A stretch of DNA of 40,597 nucleotides. Source: Pseudomaricurvus hydrocarbonicus. GTDB lineage: Bacteria > Pseudomonadota > Gammaproteobacteria > Pseudomonadales > Cellvibrionaceae. Position 1 is the stretch's first letter. Each line of letters opens with the position of its first letter. The stretch is from contig NZ_JAAONZ010000028.1 in the NCBI RefSeq assembly GCF_011602365.1, positions 1-40,597 of the forward strand, written 5' to 3'. Below are positions 22,734 through 31,846 of this stretch, piece after piece. The notes beneath the pieces are model-generated. The model worked only from the letters and a program-made list of their open reading frames with translations. It was not told where the DNA came from and ran no database searches. Position numbers and translations under genes: made by a program.

Positions 22734-23682
22734 TTCATTACCCGGCTTACGGGAGATGCAGCTGTTTGTCGCAGTGTATGAAACAGGGTCCTTCACCGCT
22801 GCGGCAGAACGCGAGTTCGCTACCCAGTCTGGTATTTCTCATCACATAAAACAGCTGGAGGAGTCTCTGGGAGTACAGCTGTTCGACCGACAGAAAGCGG
22901 TCGAGCCTACCGAAGCGGGCACTGTGTTCTACCAGCATTGTTTGGAGGTTCTTGCTGCCAACGCTCAGGCACTACAGACCCTGGGCTGCTTTGACCTCGG
23001 GCTTACTGGCGAAGTGCGATTCGGGGTGACACCCACCTTGGCCTTTTGTCAGCTGGCACCGGCCTATCTGTCTCTGATGGAGCGGCATCCCAATGCCTCC
23101 ATCGCTGTGATTGATGCCCCCAGTAATATACTGATCGACAGAGTGCGCTCCCATGAGCTTGACTTTGCCATTATTCCGTCGATCTCGCATCCTCCAACGG
23201 ATCTAACAACTTCGGTCTTTGCCAGCACTCCAGCATTTTTGGTTTCGTCTATTACTCATGCCAGCGGGTTTGAGCATGGTGAGGTTATAGAATTCGACAA
23301 ACTGGCAGGACTTAAACTCCTTGCACCTGATAAGCGTGAGCATGCTGAATGGATAGGTTTGCAATTGGATTTACCAGAAACGGGACCGAACTATCAACTC
23401 GATGCCGTGCTGGCGACGCTGGATCTGATCCGAGAAAGTGAGTGGATGGCGATTCTTCCTGGCCTGATGTTTATTCACGGTTTTTGTGCGGAGCCGGGAG
23501 AGCGAGATTTCAGGCTCAACCCGTTTCCCGGTGCGGGCCTCAACCTTGAGCTATTGCTGGTGCAATCGGCAAAGGTGAAACCTTCACCACTGATGCTGGA
23601 GGCGATTCGTGCGATTCAGGAGGTCACCCTAGAGCATCTTGAACGGCTGAATACTTTTCAGACCGGCGATTTCTGCCGGTAG
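22726..23682 (+). CDS. LysR-family regulator, second of an overlapping pair
   Basis: A 318-residue LysR-type regulator starting at ATG 22726, inside the last codons of the preceding LysR gene. No separate ribosome-binding site is obvious, so translational coupling is likely. The helix-turn-helix is about residues 8-66 (MQLFVAVYETGSFTAAAERE, then LGVQLFDRQKAVEPTEAGTVFY). It shares motifs with its neighbour (SGISHHIKQLEESLGVQLF against SGVSAHVRQLEAQLGVQLF). Paired LysR paralogues may form mixed tetramers or split two inducers. It converges on the SnoaL-hydrolase genes of the minus strand. Confidence 0.88.
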   Translation: MNDSLPGLREMQLFVAVYETGSFTAAAEREFATQSGISHHIKQLEESLGVQLFDRQKAVEPTEAGTVFYQHCLEVLAANAQALQTLGCFDLGLTGEVRFGVTPTLAFCQLAPAYLSLMERHPNASIAVIDAPSNILIDRVRSHELDFAIIPSISHPPTDLTTSVFASTPAFLVSSITHASGFEHGEVIEFDKLAGLKLLAPDKREHAEWIGLQLDLPETGPNYQLDAVLATLDLIRESEWMAILPGLMFIHGFCAEPGERDFRLNPFPGAGLNLELLLVQSAKVKPSPLMLEAIRAIQEVTLEHLERLNTFQTGDFCR

Positions 23683-23731
23683 CACATGCCAGGCGGCATC
23701 TCCTATTGCTGAGGTTTCAGCTCTGCAAAAC

Positions 23732-23779
23732 ATCGCGGCGAAGCCGGCCGTACTCTGACAGTAGTGGCTTCGCCCCGAT
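23732..23779. terminator. Hairpin between convergent genes
   Basis: GGCGAAGCC (23737-23745) and GGCTTCGCC (23766-23774) pair perfectly, with an outer ATCG/CGAT extension after one mismatch. The dyad lies between the LysR stop at 23682 and the convergent SnoaL stop at 23807, so it could serve both strands. T-runs are lacking. Confidence 0.45.
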
Positions 23780-23806
23780 ATGTACGTGTTTAACGCTATG
23801 TATTAA

Positions 23807-24364
23807 TTAATCGTCTGTAAGCGATTTTTTTCCGATCGGTGTTCCATGATAACCAGCGACTTTGCGCAGTACACGATCGGTCCCGTCACGCGGGCTAGCG
23901 GAAGCGTCGGGATGGTCATCGAACCAGTTTTCCTTGTTTGGGTAGCGGTACATCAGATCCACCATAAGGCGGCGCTCGGCAATCAGCCAGACACCATTGC
24001 GGCGTTCGAAACGGTCAAAATAGCGTGCCCACATTTTTACAGTTTCGCCTTTCCAGTGATGGCGCTCGGAGGCCGCGTGATCAGCCTGCAAGTAGGTCTC
24101 AACAAACGCGATATCCGGGCCGTCAAATTCAATCAGACTATTACCCAAAAAGTGCTGGGTACGGTTGAATCGAGGCATTTCATCGGTCAGAAATTTAAAA
24201 AAACCTTCAGCTCCACCGATATGAAGGCTCTCGGGAAAGTGTATGTAGGCGTCATCATGGAAGGCGCCACGGACCAACGACATATCGATGCGGTCAAGGC
24301 CACGGCAGTATCGTAGCAGAACATCGTGAATTTCCGTGCGTGCGGCGAGTTCTTCGAGTGTCAT
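23807..24364 (-). CDS. SnoaL-like / NTF2-fold protein, third paralogue
   Basis: A 185-residue protein on the minus strand, from ATG 24364-24362 with ACAGGAGAT upstream. It shows the SnoaL-4-type layout: an N-terminal helix IHDVLLRYCRGLDRID, then VRGAFHDDAYIHFP, a central TQHFLGNSLIEFDG and the C-terminal KMWARYFDRFERRNGVWLIAERRLMVD. It resembles the other two SnoaL-like proteins only at fold level. It is the last gene of the first hydrolase module and is probably co-transcribed with it. The second hydrolase module has no equivalent gene. The function is unassigned. Confidence 0.82.
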   Translation of the reverse strand: MTLEELAARTEIHDVLLRYCRGLDRIDMSLVRGAFHDDAYIHFPESLHIGGAEGFFKFLTDEMPRFNRTQHFLGNSLIEFDGPDIAFVETYLQADHAASERHHWKGETVKMWARYFDRFERRNGVWLIAERRLMVDLMYRYPNKENWFDDHPDASASPRDGTDRVLRKVAGYHGTPIGKKSLTDD

Positions 24365-24405
24365 ATCTATCTCCTGTAGTCAATTTTTTGGATATGCAGA
24401 GTTAG

Positions 24406-24434
24406 TCGCAGGCCCCTTTGCCAACGGCCTGCGA
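24406..24434 (-). other. Intercistronic hairpin between hydrolase and SnoaL genes
   Basis: TCGCAGGCC (24406-24414) and GGCCTGCGA (24426-24434) form a 9-bp stem with an 11-nt loop in the 75-nt gap. No T-run follows on the minus strand, so message processing or stability is a more likely role than termination. Confidence 0.45.
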
Positions 24435-24439
24435 TGGGT

Positions 24440-26713
24440 TTACGTGTCTTTCGCCGGAACAATCGGCAGCTGGATAAAGCCTTGCCGATCCGGGCCGGTG
24501 TAGACCGCGTTGCGCGCACCGTCATGGTAGGACGCGTCATAGGCGTGGCGCGGACCATGGTCAACACCATCGAAAGGCTGAATATCAACGCGCAAACGGT
24601 AGCCTTTGCGGATCAGTGCGGTGTTAGGAATGATCTCGATTTCAACCGGAACAACTTCGTTATCTTTGAGCGGTGCATAGTCAGCTTTACTGTGTGTGTG
24701 TTTAACGGTGTACTCGGTTGTGCGCGCCTCGTCGATCTTGCGATGTGATACTTTCAGCCAACCCTTGGCCAGTGGGTAGTTGGGTACGTTCATGCCCATG
24801 GTGGTTGGACCGGCGTAGTCGACCTCCTTGCCATCTTCATCGAGAATTCGCAGGCTCAAAAAGATGTCCATGTCTGCGCTGGTGGAGGAAACCCACAGCT
24901 TCGCCTTGCCGTAACCGGCAAATACCATATCTTCTTCAACGGGTTCACTGATAAACGAGATTCCTGTTTTCCAAATTTCCAGCACCTCTGGTGGTTTGAC
25001 GGGCAGGAAGCAGGGCGGAATACCCGTGCGCAGCTCCAGCGGAATTTCGGCGGAGTAATCCGCCTGGCCATCGCTGCTGGGATGTGTCACCGACAAACGC
25101 AGAAAGTCATCGCGATACTCATCGCCTTTCCAGTCCGTGGGATTCGCATCGAAGAACCATTTAGGATAGGTTGTCCTGGCGATAGGCCATTCATTCTCTT
25201 CCTGAATATAGGAAGCGCCATTGCCACTGCGAATTTCCAGACGCACTGGCGGCTCATCCATGATGCCGTTATCGATTCCTTTCAACCAGTGGTCGAAAAA
25301 CGCACGATGAGCGGTCAACAACGAACGGGTATAGGGCTTGGTAAACCAGTCCTCCAGGAAGTCTATTTTCTTGGCGTCGGTGTTTGTGGCGAGATACGCC
25401 TCACTGCTGCCAAGCTGATGGAAATGGGCCATGTGGGTGGTACAGGCGATGGCCCAGAGTGGTACATCCACCTGACTCATATCCGGACTCATCATAATGG
25501 TCGACTTGGGGCCGAACGCTGCTGAGGTGTCGGAATCTTTGAAGGAGGCTTCTTTCAGCATCTCGATAAAGTTCACGGCATTGGGTTCGCCGCACACGGC
25601 AGCCAGTACCCCCGCCTTGTACCAGTGGCTGAAGAATTCCTCGTTCAGGATACCACCGGTATAGGCCACTTCCTCATAGAGATCCACATCGGTGCCGATG
25701 GCAATCATCGCTTTGAGGTGCTTGGGCTGGAGGCTGGCCACCATATGCTGGCTCATGGCGTAGTAAGACATACCCCAGAGGCCGACGTTACCGTTTGACC
25801 ACGGTTGTTCACCCGCCCATTCGCTGGCGTCGCGAAATGCCTCTGCGGCTTCGATACCCCAGGGTGCCAGAGTACCAGGGTTTTTGCCTGACCCGGGGCC
25901 ATCAACGCGCATCACGATATAGTCGTGAGGAACCCAGTCGACTGTGTTAACGGTTTCGTGGTTCTCGAACACTTGCCCACCAGAGTTGCCGAAGAAGTAT
26001 TTCTCCTCCAGCTCTTCGTGGGCCTCGAAGTCAGCGTCATCGGCAATCGAGTGATGGTAGAACGCGCGTCCATAAGGACCGCAATTCATGATTACTGGAA
26101 AATTACCCTCTTTAGCCGGGCGGAACACATCTGCGTAAACGTACAAGCCGTTTTTCAGCGGGATTTTCACATCTTTAAAACGCTGAATTCCCAGAATGTT
26201 ACGGCGTACTTCGTTGCGCGCTGTCGCCGCTGTGCAAAGCTGTCGCGGTGTGCGATCGGTAAACACGCCAGCATCGGACAGTTCGGCAAGCATCGTCGAT
26301 ACCATGGGGTCCTGTTCGAACTCCAGCGTGGGGTTTAAATCCATACCGGCAAAGGAAATATCGTGGCGGAAATTAATCCGGTATTTACCGAGGATGTCGT
26401 GTACCGCGGGATCAATAGTGATGCCACCGTTCAGGTCACCGTCACGATCCAGTGAACAGACAAAACGGGCAATGTTGGTCAGGCCTGCGTCTTGCAACTT
26501 ATTGATATTGCCATCCACACGACTGATGATGTCCGCCAGATTGATACGCGGAGCTCCCATAGCCGAACCGATAGTTGTGTTGCCGAGCAGGAACGCGATG
26601 CGTTCACCTTCACGGTATTGAAACTCGCCCTTGTCGTTTGTAAGGCCACTATTGGTCGGGGTTTGATATTTGAGACCAAAAATTGGTCCTGAAAAAATGC
26701 CTGTTTGCAGCAT
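24440..26713 (-). CDS. Long CocE/NonD-type hydrolase with N-terminal extra domain, copy 1
   Basis: A 757-residue protein (ATG 26713-26711, AGAGGACATC upstream). Residues 1 to about 115 form a GPIFGLKYQTPTNSGLTNDKG-type domain followed by a helical LNLADIISRVDG-like part. This domain is usually seen in exported gammaproteobacterial proteins, yet no signal peptide is present. Residues about 175-480 are the alpha/beta-hydrolase core of the X-Pro dipeptidyl-peptidase/CocE family, with the probable nucleophile S316 in GLWGMSYYA. The rest is the CocE jelly-roll domain. The usual GWYD (Asp) and GPWxH (His) motifs are not seen; HQLGSSE occupies that region. The family cleaves esters, amides or acyl groups; the substrate is unknown. 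It is downstream of the short hydrolase in the same module. Confidence 0.85.
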   Translation of the reverse strand: MLQTGIFSGPIFGLKYQTPTNSGLTNDKGEFQYREGERIAFLLGNTTIGSAMGAPRINLADIISRVDGNINKLQDAGLTNIARFVCSLDRDGDLNGGITIDPAVHDILGKYRINFRHDISFAGMDLNPTLEFEQDPMVSTMLAELSDAGVFTDRTPRQLCTAATARNEVRRNILGIQRFKDVKIPLKNGLYVYADVFRPAKEGNFPVIMNCGPYGRAFYHHSIADDADFEAHEELEEKYFFGNSGGQVFENHETVNTVDWVPHDYIVMRVDGPGSGKNPGTLAPWGIEAAEAFRDASEWAGEQPWSNGNVGLWGMSYYAMSQHMVASLQPKHLKAMIAIGTDVDLYEEVAYTGGILNEEFFSHWYKAGVLAAVCGEPNAVNFIEMLKEASFKDSDTSAAFGPKSTIMMSPDMSQVDVPLWAIACTTHMAHFHQLGSSEAYLATNTDAKKIDFLEDWFTKPYTRSLLTAHRAFFDHWLKGIDNGIMDEPPVRLEIRSGNGASYIQEENEWPIARTTYPKWFFDANPTDWKGDEYRDDFLRLSVTHPSSDGQADYSAEIPLELRTGIPPCFLPVKPPEVLEIWKTGISFISEPVEEDMVFAGYGKAKLWVSSTSADMDIFLSLRILDEDGKEVDYAGPTTMGMNVPNYPLAKGWLKVSHRKIDEARTTEYTVKHTHSKADYAPLKDNEVVPVEIEIIPNTALIRKGYRLRVDIQPFDGVDHGPRHAYDASYHDGARNAVYTGPDRQGFIQLPIVPAKDT

Positions 26714-26741
26714 GCTGATGTCCTCTAGAAATGGTGATTAC

Positions 26742-26768
26742 GGCGACAGCCAAAATTGGGCTGTCGCC
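26742..26768 (-). other. Intercistronic hairpin between short and long hydrolase genes
   Basis: GGCGACAGCC (26742-26751) and GGCTGTCGCC (26759-26768) form a perfect 10-bp stem with a 7-nt loop. A similar but weaker hairpin lies at the same place in the second module (31847-31871). No T-run is present. Confidence 0.5.
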
Positions 26769-26820
26769 TCATGGTTCCTACATGTGATGTAAGTATGTGG
26801 GGGACCAGCCGTTCAAAGAA

Positions 26821-28563
26821 TTATCCAGTGATTTTTATGGGCAACTGGAGATAGGAGGCATGGTTTCCACCTGTATGGATAACGTGCTGACCGCTGTTCG
26901 CTCCAGTGTATTCTTGCAGGCCTGGCATCATTGTTCCGCTCAAGTTGTGGGCGCTGATAATGAAACGCAGCTGGTCACCGGGGTAGAACGTGATGCCTGT
27001 TGGTAACAGATCAATCTCAATCTCCACAACTTCTCCCTCAGATAGCTTCTCTATGCGATCAAAGGTGTGTGCCGGCACCTCGTCGGTGGACAGGGATTCG
27101 TCGAGGTGGCGAGCCGATACCCGTAACCTGCCATCCGAACCCTTGTAGCGCAGGATGCTGCCGCCATGGTCGGTAACGTCATGGCAACGAGCGCTTTGGT
27201 TGGGCACAGTGAACTGTTGCAGTGGTGTGCCGTAGGCATCGAGCTTCTGGATAAGCACGAACAGATCCATGTCATCGGCTCCACGCGCTTCTACCCAGAG
27301 GTGTGCCTTGGGGTAACCGACGATGACCGTTTCCTTCTCGAAGCGGGTGATGAACGACACCGCATTGGGATTCGATTCGGTGCCGTAACTCGCTTCCATT
27401 GCACCAGCCGGAGCTGTATCGCTTAGCGTGCGAGAAAGGCCGTCGAGATACAGTTTGGTCAAGCTGATGTCAGCTGGTGGGAAACTATCTGCGGGCAGAT
27501 TTACCTGATCGCCGCCTTTGAAATCATGCAGTGCGTAGCGCACACGTGGTGTGGATCGCCAGTCGTTGTCTTGGCCTTTAAGAAAATGATCGAAGAAACT
27601 GCGGAGGTCTTCAACGTTGGCTTCGTCGTAGTAGTCAGGCCACTCCTGACTGTTGTGGATACGCAGCCATTTGTCTTCTGAGGCCATGCGCCGCCATGCG
27701 CGGAAGGTGCCCGCTGTGTGTAGTGTATTGGAGTAACTGGCGACCACATAAGCTGGTACCGTGATACGATCGAAGTCGGGAATTTTGTTGCGCCACAGAT
27801 CATTCATCAGTGGGTAGCGCTGTTCCTCGCTAATCAGATCCTCCTTCTGCTGCTTGCCGAAAAAGCTGCCTTTCTGCAAACGCTGACCGAAGTATACGTC
27901 TGGCATACCACCGCGTTTTAACAGATCGCGGTAGACATCGCTTACGCCCTCCCAGGGGTTGATCGCGACAAGATGTTTGGGTTGCTCAGCTGCGGTGAAC
28001 CATTGAGAAGCTGCTAGGTAAGAAGTTCCACTCATGCCGACCTTGCCAGTGCACCACTGCTGTTCGGCGAGCCATTCGATAAGATCGTGGCAGTCGAGGC
28101 CTTCCTGGCGATCCCAGAGAACGCTGTTACCTTCGGAGTCGACAATCCCACGTGGATCAGGGTTGCAGATGGCATAGCCATGGGCACACCAATAAGCCGG
28201 ATCCGGACCCTCGAACTTGGCTAGTCCGGAGACGAGGGAGTTACTCAGACCCACCATACCGAACACCCCCATTACACTAGCCGAAGTACCTTGCGCCTTG
28301 CCATAGGGGCTCCAGGCGACAATCACAGGTACCTCTTCGGTACCGACCGGGCGAAATAGATCGACGTAGATCGTCACGCCATCTCGCAATGTGACCGGCA
28401 CGTCTTTCTCGAACACGATATCGACCGGAAGTGGCTTGAATGGTGGTGCTACTTGGTGACCTGCAGGCAGAGTGCGAACACCAGGATCGTATGGTGTTAG
28501 CAGTCCGATGCGGTCAGCCGGCAGTGGCGCGGATGGAATGAACAGCTGCGAAATATCGCTCAT
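26821..28563 (-). CDS. Short CocE/NonD-type hydrolase, copy 1
   Basis: A 580-residue protein without a signal peptide (ATG 28563-28561, AGAGGATC upstream). The alpha/beta-hydrolase core begins DIVFEKDVPVTLRDGVTIYVD (about 48-68). The probable nucleophile is S181 in GKVGMSGTSYLAAS. A helical cap and a C-terminal CocE jelly-roll domain (about 350-580) follow. Instead of GWYD the Asp region reads ASYSNTLHTAGT, and the His region reads RIHNSQEWPDYY. This pattern belongs to a large uncharacterised CocE/NonD branch. It probably hydrolyses an ester or amide of an aromatic compound (inference). It is transcribed divergently from a TetR gene and followed by the long hydrolase; a close paralogue is at 31896. 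Confidence 0.87.
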   Translation of the reverse strand: MSDISQLFIPSAPLPADRIGLLTPYDPGVRTLPAGHQVAPPFKPLPVDIVFEKDVPVTLRDGVTIYVDLFRPVGTEEVPVIVAWSPYGKAQGTSASVMGVFGMVGLSNSLVSGLAKFEGPDPAYWCAHGYAICNPDPRGIVDSEGNSVLWDRQEGLDCHDLIEWLAEQQWCTGKVGMSGTSYLAASQWFTAAEQPKHLVAINPWEGVSDVYRDLLKRGGMPDVYFGQRLQKGSFFGKQQKEDLISEEQRYPLMNDLWRNKIPDFDRITVPAYVVASYSNTLHTAGTFRAWRRMASEDKWLRIHNSQEWPDYYDEANVEDLRSFFDHFLKGQDNDWRSTPRVRYALHDFKGGDQVNLPADSFPPADISLTKLYLDGLSRTLSDTAPAGAMEASYGTESNPNAVSFITRFEKETVIVGYPKAHLWVEARGADDMDLFVLIQKLDAYGTPLQQFTVPNQSARCHDVTDHGGSILRYKGSDGRLRVSARHLDESLSTDEVPAHTFDRIEKLSEGEVVEIEIDLLPTGITFYPGDQLRFIISAHNLSGTMMPGLQEYTGANSGQHVIHTGGNHASYLQLPIKITG

Positions 28564-28640
28564 GGTTAGATCCTCTTATTCTTGTATTACAGGTCTTGGT
28601 CAAACGCTGGGCATGAGCTGATTGTAGAGCGGACTTATTT

Positions 28641-28664
28641 TTTTCTCAACACGCGTTGAGAAAA
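28641..28664. promoter_or_regulatory. TetR-type operator, module 1
   Basis: A perfect dyad with 10-bp arms (TTTTCTCAAC and GTTGAGAAAA) around ACGC. The core TCAACACGCGTTGA is repeated exactly in module 2 at 33701-33714. It lies 78 nt upstream of the short hydrolase and about 190 nt before the divergent TetR gene, fitting repression of the hydrolase promoter. The remaining 28665-28850 sequence shows no gene. Confidence 0.7.
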
Positions 28665-28850
28665 TGGCCTAAACAGACTCATTATTTCCTTCTCGGGTAA
28701 GTCGCTGAAATATGGTTGGAAATCGGTAAAACCCTGGGGACGCGGATGACAGCAGCGTCAGGAGTTGTTATGTTTGGCGATTATTAATTTGACCCGGCCT
28801 GACAATTCGCTGTTTCTCTTGAGACTGCAAACAACTTAGAAATCGGCACT

Positions 28851-29483
28851 ATGACAAGCAAAACAGAACCTACAGTAACAGCTCGCCGAGGCCGCAAACC
28901 TGGGCGAAGACCAGGAGGGGGCAGTACCCGGAAAGCAGTCCTTGAAGCTGCGCGAGCGCGCTTCGCCAATGATGGATTTGCAGCCACCACCATGCGGCTT
29001 GTTGCCGCTGATGCTGGCGTTGACGTGTCCATGGTGATGCAGTTTTTCCGCTCGAAAGATGAACTATTTGCGTCTGTTATGGACATTCCAGAATCGGCAC
29101 TGAAGAAATTGGGTACGGTGTTTGAGGAAGCAGATGAGCGGCTGGGAGAGCGCGTGGTGCGCACCTTTTTGCAGGCGTGGGATGGTGCGCCCGAGGAGTC
29201 GGAGCCCCTCATGGCGATGCTCAGGAATGCGATGGTGCACGCCCAGGCCCGCGATCAACTGCGGGCCTATATCGAGTCCAGATTGATGGCAGGTGATAGC
29301 ACATCTCTTGGTCCAGATGCTCGCCTGCGAGCGGGCGTAGCCCTGTCGATGTTGGTGGGGTTGGTCACTGGCCGTCAAATCATAGGTGTGCCGATGCTGA
29401 CAGCCGTCGATCAGGAAACGTTGGTGGCGATGGCTGCCCCGGCGATACAGAACATACTCTTGCCAGCCAAAGGCACCAGTTAG
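28851..29483 (+). CDS. TetR-family regulator, module 1
   Basis: A 210-residue TetR-type regulator. A basic N-terminal arm (TARRGRKPGRRPGGG) precedes the helix-turn-helix (KAVLEAARARFANDGFAATTMRLVAADAGVDVSMVMQFFRSKDELF, about 28-73). The C-terminal domain resembles the TetR_C_16 type (LGERVVRTFLQAWD, then RLRAGVALSMLVGLVTGRQIIGV). It is divergent from the hydrolase pair, and the shared palindrome lies between them. It is likely the local repressor and ligand sensor. ATG 28851 has little ribosome-binding site. Its paralogue at 33883 differs mainly in the arm and the ligand domain. Confidence 0.88.
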   Translation: MTSKTEPTVTARRGRKPGRRPGGGSTRKAVLEAARARFANDGFAATTMRLVAADAGVDVSMVMQFFRSKDELFASVMDIPESALKKLGTVFEEADERLGERVVRTFLQAWDGAPEESEPLMAMLRNAMVHAQARDQLRAYIESRLMAGDSTSLGPDARLRAGVALSMLVGLVTGRQIIGVPMLTAVDQETLVAMAAPAIQNILLPAKGTS

Positions 29484-29496
29484 TTGGCGCCTTTGG
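29467..29496. terminator. Hairpin overlapping the TetR stop, between convergent genes
   Basis: CCAAAGGC (29467-29474) and GCCTTTGG (29489-29496) pair, with an inner CC/GG extension after one mismatch. The dyad covers the TetR stop codon and faces the end of the second long hydrolase (29549). A second dyad, TTCCGG/CCGGAA, follows at about 29502-29524. There are no clear T-runs. Confidence 0.4.
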
Positions 29497-29548
29497 TGCA
29501 ATTCCGGTTACTGATATGCCGGAAAAACGCTTAATTATAGGGTAGCTA

Positions 29549-31807
29549 TCAGGGAATTATGGGTAGCTGTAAATAACTGGGATGCTCTGGTCCGGTGTAG
29601 ATCTTGTTTACAGCATCAATGTGATAGCTCTCGTCATAGGCGCGAACGGGTACTCCTGCTGGCGCATAGGGTTGAATATCCACCAACAAGCGATGTCCTT
29701 TGCGGATTAGCGCTGTGCTGGGGTTGAGCCCGATTTCGACAGGCACAACTTCGCCACTTTGCAGTGGGGCCTCATCCTCTTCCAAGTGAGTATGCACGGG
29801 CCAGTATTCAGTAGAGCGTTCGACATCGAGCTTGCGTCGTGACACTTTCAACAAGCCATGCCCAACTGGATGAATGTGCACTGGATCCACTGGAAGTACT
29901 ACGGACTCGTAGCGGATCTCCTTGTCGTGTTCGTCCAGCACGCGGAATGAAACAAATACGTCCATGTCGGCACTGCTCGATTCTACCCATAGACCTACCT
30001 TCATGTACCCGGCGAGCGTCATGTCTTCACTCATCGGTTCGCTGACAAAAGAAATGCCGGTAGACCAGCGCGGAGTGCCATCACTGGAGCCTGCGGGCGC
30101 GAGCGTAGGGGTGCCCAGATCCAGATGCGCGTCATACTCGGCAGTGCTTGGTTCAGTGGGTACGGTTTCGCTGATACGCAGCGCGTTGGGGCGCCGCTCA
30201 TCGTTCTGCCAGGTCGAAGGCCGGGCATCGAAATACCAGCGACGGTATTCGGTACGTGCTATCGGCCACTCGTTTTCGTGCAACACGAAGTGAGCGCCGT
30301 TGCCGGTGCGAACCTGTACCCTTACCGGTGCCTCGTCCATCACGCCGTTGTCGATGCCTTTTAGCCAGTAGTCGAAGTAACGTATGTGCTCGGCCAGGGA
30401 CTTGTTACTGTATGAGTCCGGGAACCAGGCATCGGTGAAATCAAACTTGCGTGCCTTGGAAGCGGTGGAGCGAATAAAGGTTTCACTGCTGCCCAACTGG
30501 TGAATGATGGCGCCCACTTGCGGGCCCACAATCCAAACCGGCGCCGTGGCCTTGCTCATGTCCGGGCGCATGAAGATGCTGCCGTTCGTGCCGTAGGCCT
30601 CGGGGTCGTTGAAAGGCGTATCCAGAACGCGGGCCATCCAGGGGGTTTCACGGCGTTCACCACAGTGGTTATTGCCCGACCAGATCTTCCACCACCAGTT
30701 CCAGAATCCGGAACCGAAGATACCGCCGCCATACAGGGCTTCGTTGTAGATGTCGGAATCGGTGCCTTGTGCGATCATCGCTTTGAGGTGCGGTGGCTGC
30801 AAGCTGGCCACATGGTGCTGGGTCATGGCCAGGTAGGACATGCCCCACAGGCCCACATTGCCATTCGACCAGGGTTGAGTGCCCGCCCATTCGATGGCGT
30901 CGTAGTAGTCCTCGGCTTCCTGCACACTGAACGGTGCCTGCTCACCTTGGCTGTTTCCTACGCCCCGCGCGTCAACTCGAATGCAGACGTAGCCCTCTGG
31001 TACCCATACTGAAGAATCGACGTTCTCGTGGTTCTCATATTGGGCACCGTCGGGATTGCCGGAGAAGTAGCGGTCTTCCATCTCTTCCTTACTGATCGCG
31101 TCGGCCTCGTTGCAAATGCAGTCGTGATAGAAGCTCTTGCCGTAAAAGGTCTGGCTCATCACGACGGGGTAACGGCCCGGTTCAGCCGGGCGGAAGACGT
31201 CGGCGCACACGTAAGTGCCATCGCGCAGCGGAATACGGACATCAGTTGTCTTGATGATGCCGCGGATATTGCGCCGCAGTTCGTTTCGGCTGGAGGCTGC
31301 CTCGCACAGTGTGCGTGGCGTTTTGGCGGTGAATACACCGGGCGTTGCGTTCAGCGTCTCAAGAATCTTGAGCAGGGTGGGGTCGTCGGCGAAGTCACCG
31401 CCGGCTTGTCCCATCGGCATAACAGGTGGGCTGAAGTTGATCGGGGTTGAACCAATCAGTTCGTGCACCTGAGGGGAAATTTTAACCCCCGACTCGATGT
31501 TGCCTTCCTGGTCCAGAGTGTGAACGAAGCGTGCCAGGTTGGTGATCGAGGGGTCGTGCAGTTTGTCGATTTTGCCATCCACGCGGTTGGCCAGCTGTGC
31601 CAGATTCAAGCGGGGTGCAGCCTCGACGGAACCGAGAACGATGCCGCCAACCATAAAGCTAATGGCCTCGTTGGCTCGGTACTGGAATTCGCCATTATCC
31701 GTGGTGATACCAGACAATGTGGGTGTCTGGTATTTCAGGCCGGCGATGGGGCCGGCGAACACGCCGGTTAAAACAGGGCTTAGAGCCGGTGCAGAAGACT
31801 GTGTCAT
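29549..31807 (-). CDS. Long CocE/NonD-type hydrolase with N-terminal extra domain, copy 2
   Basis: A 752-residue paralogue of the protein at 24440 (ATG 31807-31805, TTAGGAGAGC upstream). The N-terminal domain is kept (GPIAGLKYQTPTLSGITTDNG, residues 19-39, then LNLAQLANRVDG). The hydrolase core starts near DVRIPLRDGTYVCADVFRP (about 189-207), with the probable nucleophile S324 in GLWGMSYLA. HQLGSSE is again found where the Asp/His motifs are expected. Similarity to copy 1 extends from end to end, but it is clearly more diverged than the short pair. It is the second gene of module 2. It may act on a related but different substrate (inference). Confidence 0.85.
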   Translation of the reverse strand: MTQSSAPALSPVLTGVFAGPIAGLKYQTPTLSGITTDNGEFQYRANEAISFMVGGIVLGSVEAAPRLNLAQLANRVDGKIDKLHDPSITNLARFVHTLDQEGNIESGVKISPQVHELIGSTPINFSPPVMPMGQAGGDFADDPTLLKILETLNATPGVFTAKTPRTLCEAASSRNELRRNIRGIIKTTDVRIPLRDGTYVCADVFRPAEPGRYPVVMSQTFYGKSFYHDCICNEADAISKEEMEDRYFSGNPDGAQYENHENVDSSVWVPEGYVCIRVDARGVGNSQGEQAPFSVQEAEDYYDAIEWAGTQPWSNGNVGLWGMSYLAMTQHHVASLQPPHLKAMIAQGTDSDIYNEALYGGGIFGSGFWNWWWKIWSGNNHCGERRETPWMARVLDTPFNDPEAYGTNGSIFMRPDMSKATAPVWIVGPQVGAIIHQLGSSETFIRSTASKARKFDFTDAWFPDSYSNKSLAEHIRYFDYWLKGIDNGVMDEAPVRVQVRTGNGAHFVLHENEWPIARTEYRRWYFDARPSTWQNDERRPNALRISETVPTEPSTAEYDAHLDLGTPTLAPAGSSDGTPRWSTGISFVSEPMSEDMTLAGYMKVGLWVESSSADMDVFVSFRVLDEHDKEIRYESVVLPVDPVHIHPVGHGLLKVSRRKLDVERSTEYWPVHTHLEEDEAPLQSGEVVPVEIGLNPSTALIRKGHRLLVDIQPYAPAGVPVRAYDESYHIDAVNKIYTGPEHPSYLQLPIIP

Positions 31808-31846
31808 GGTGCTCTCCTAATGCGTGTGCAGCAAGTCAGTGAAATC

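Noticed and set aside
30500-31450. Long plus-strand frames (30500-31012, 31028-31450)
   Set aside because: They are antisense to the long hydrolase copy 2; third-position bias of that gene keeps the opposite frame open. The products are unlike any family.
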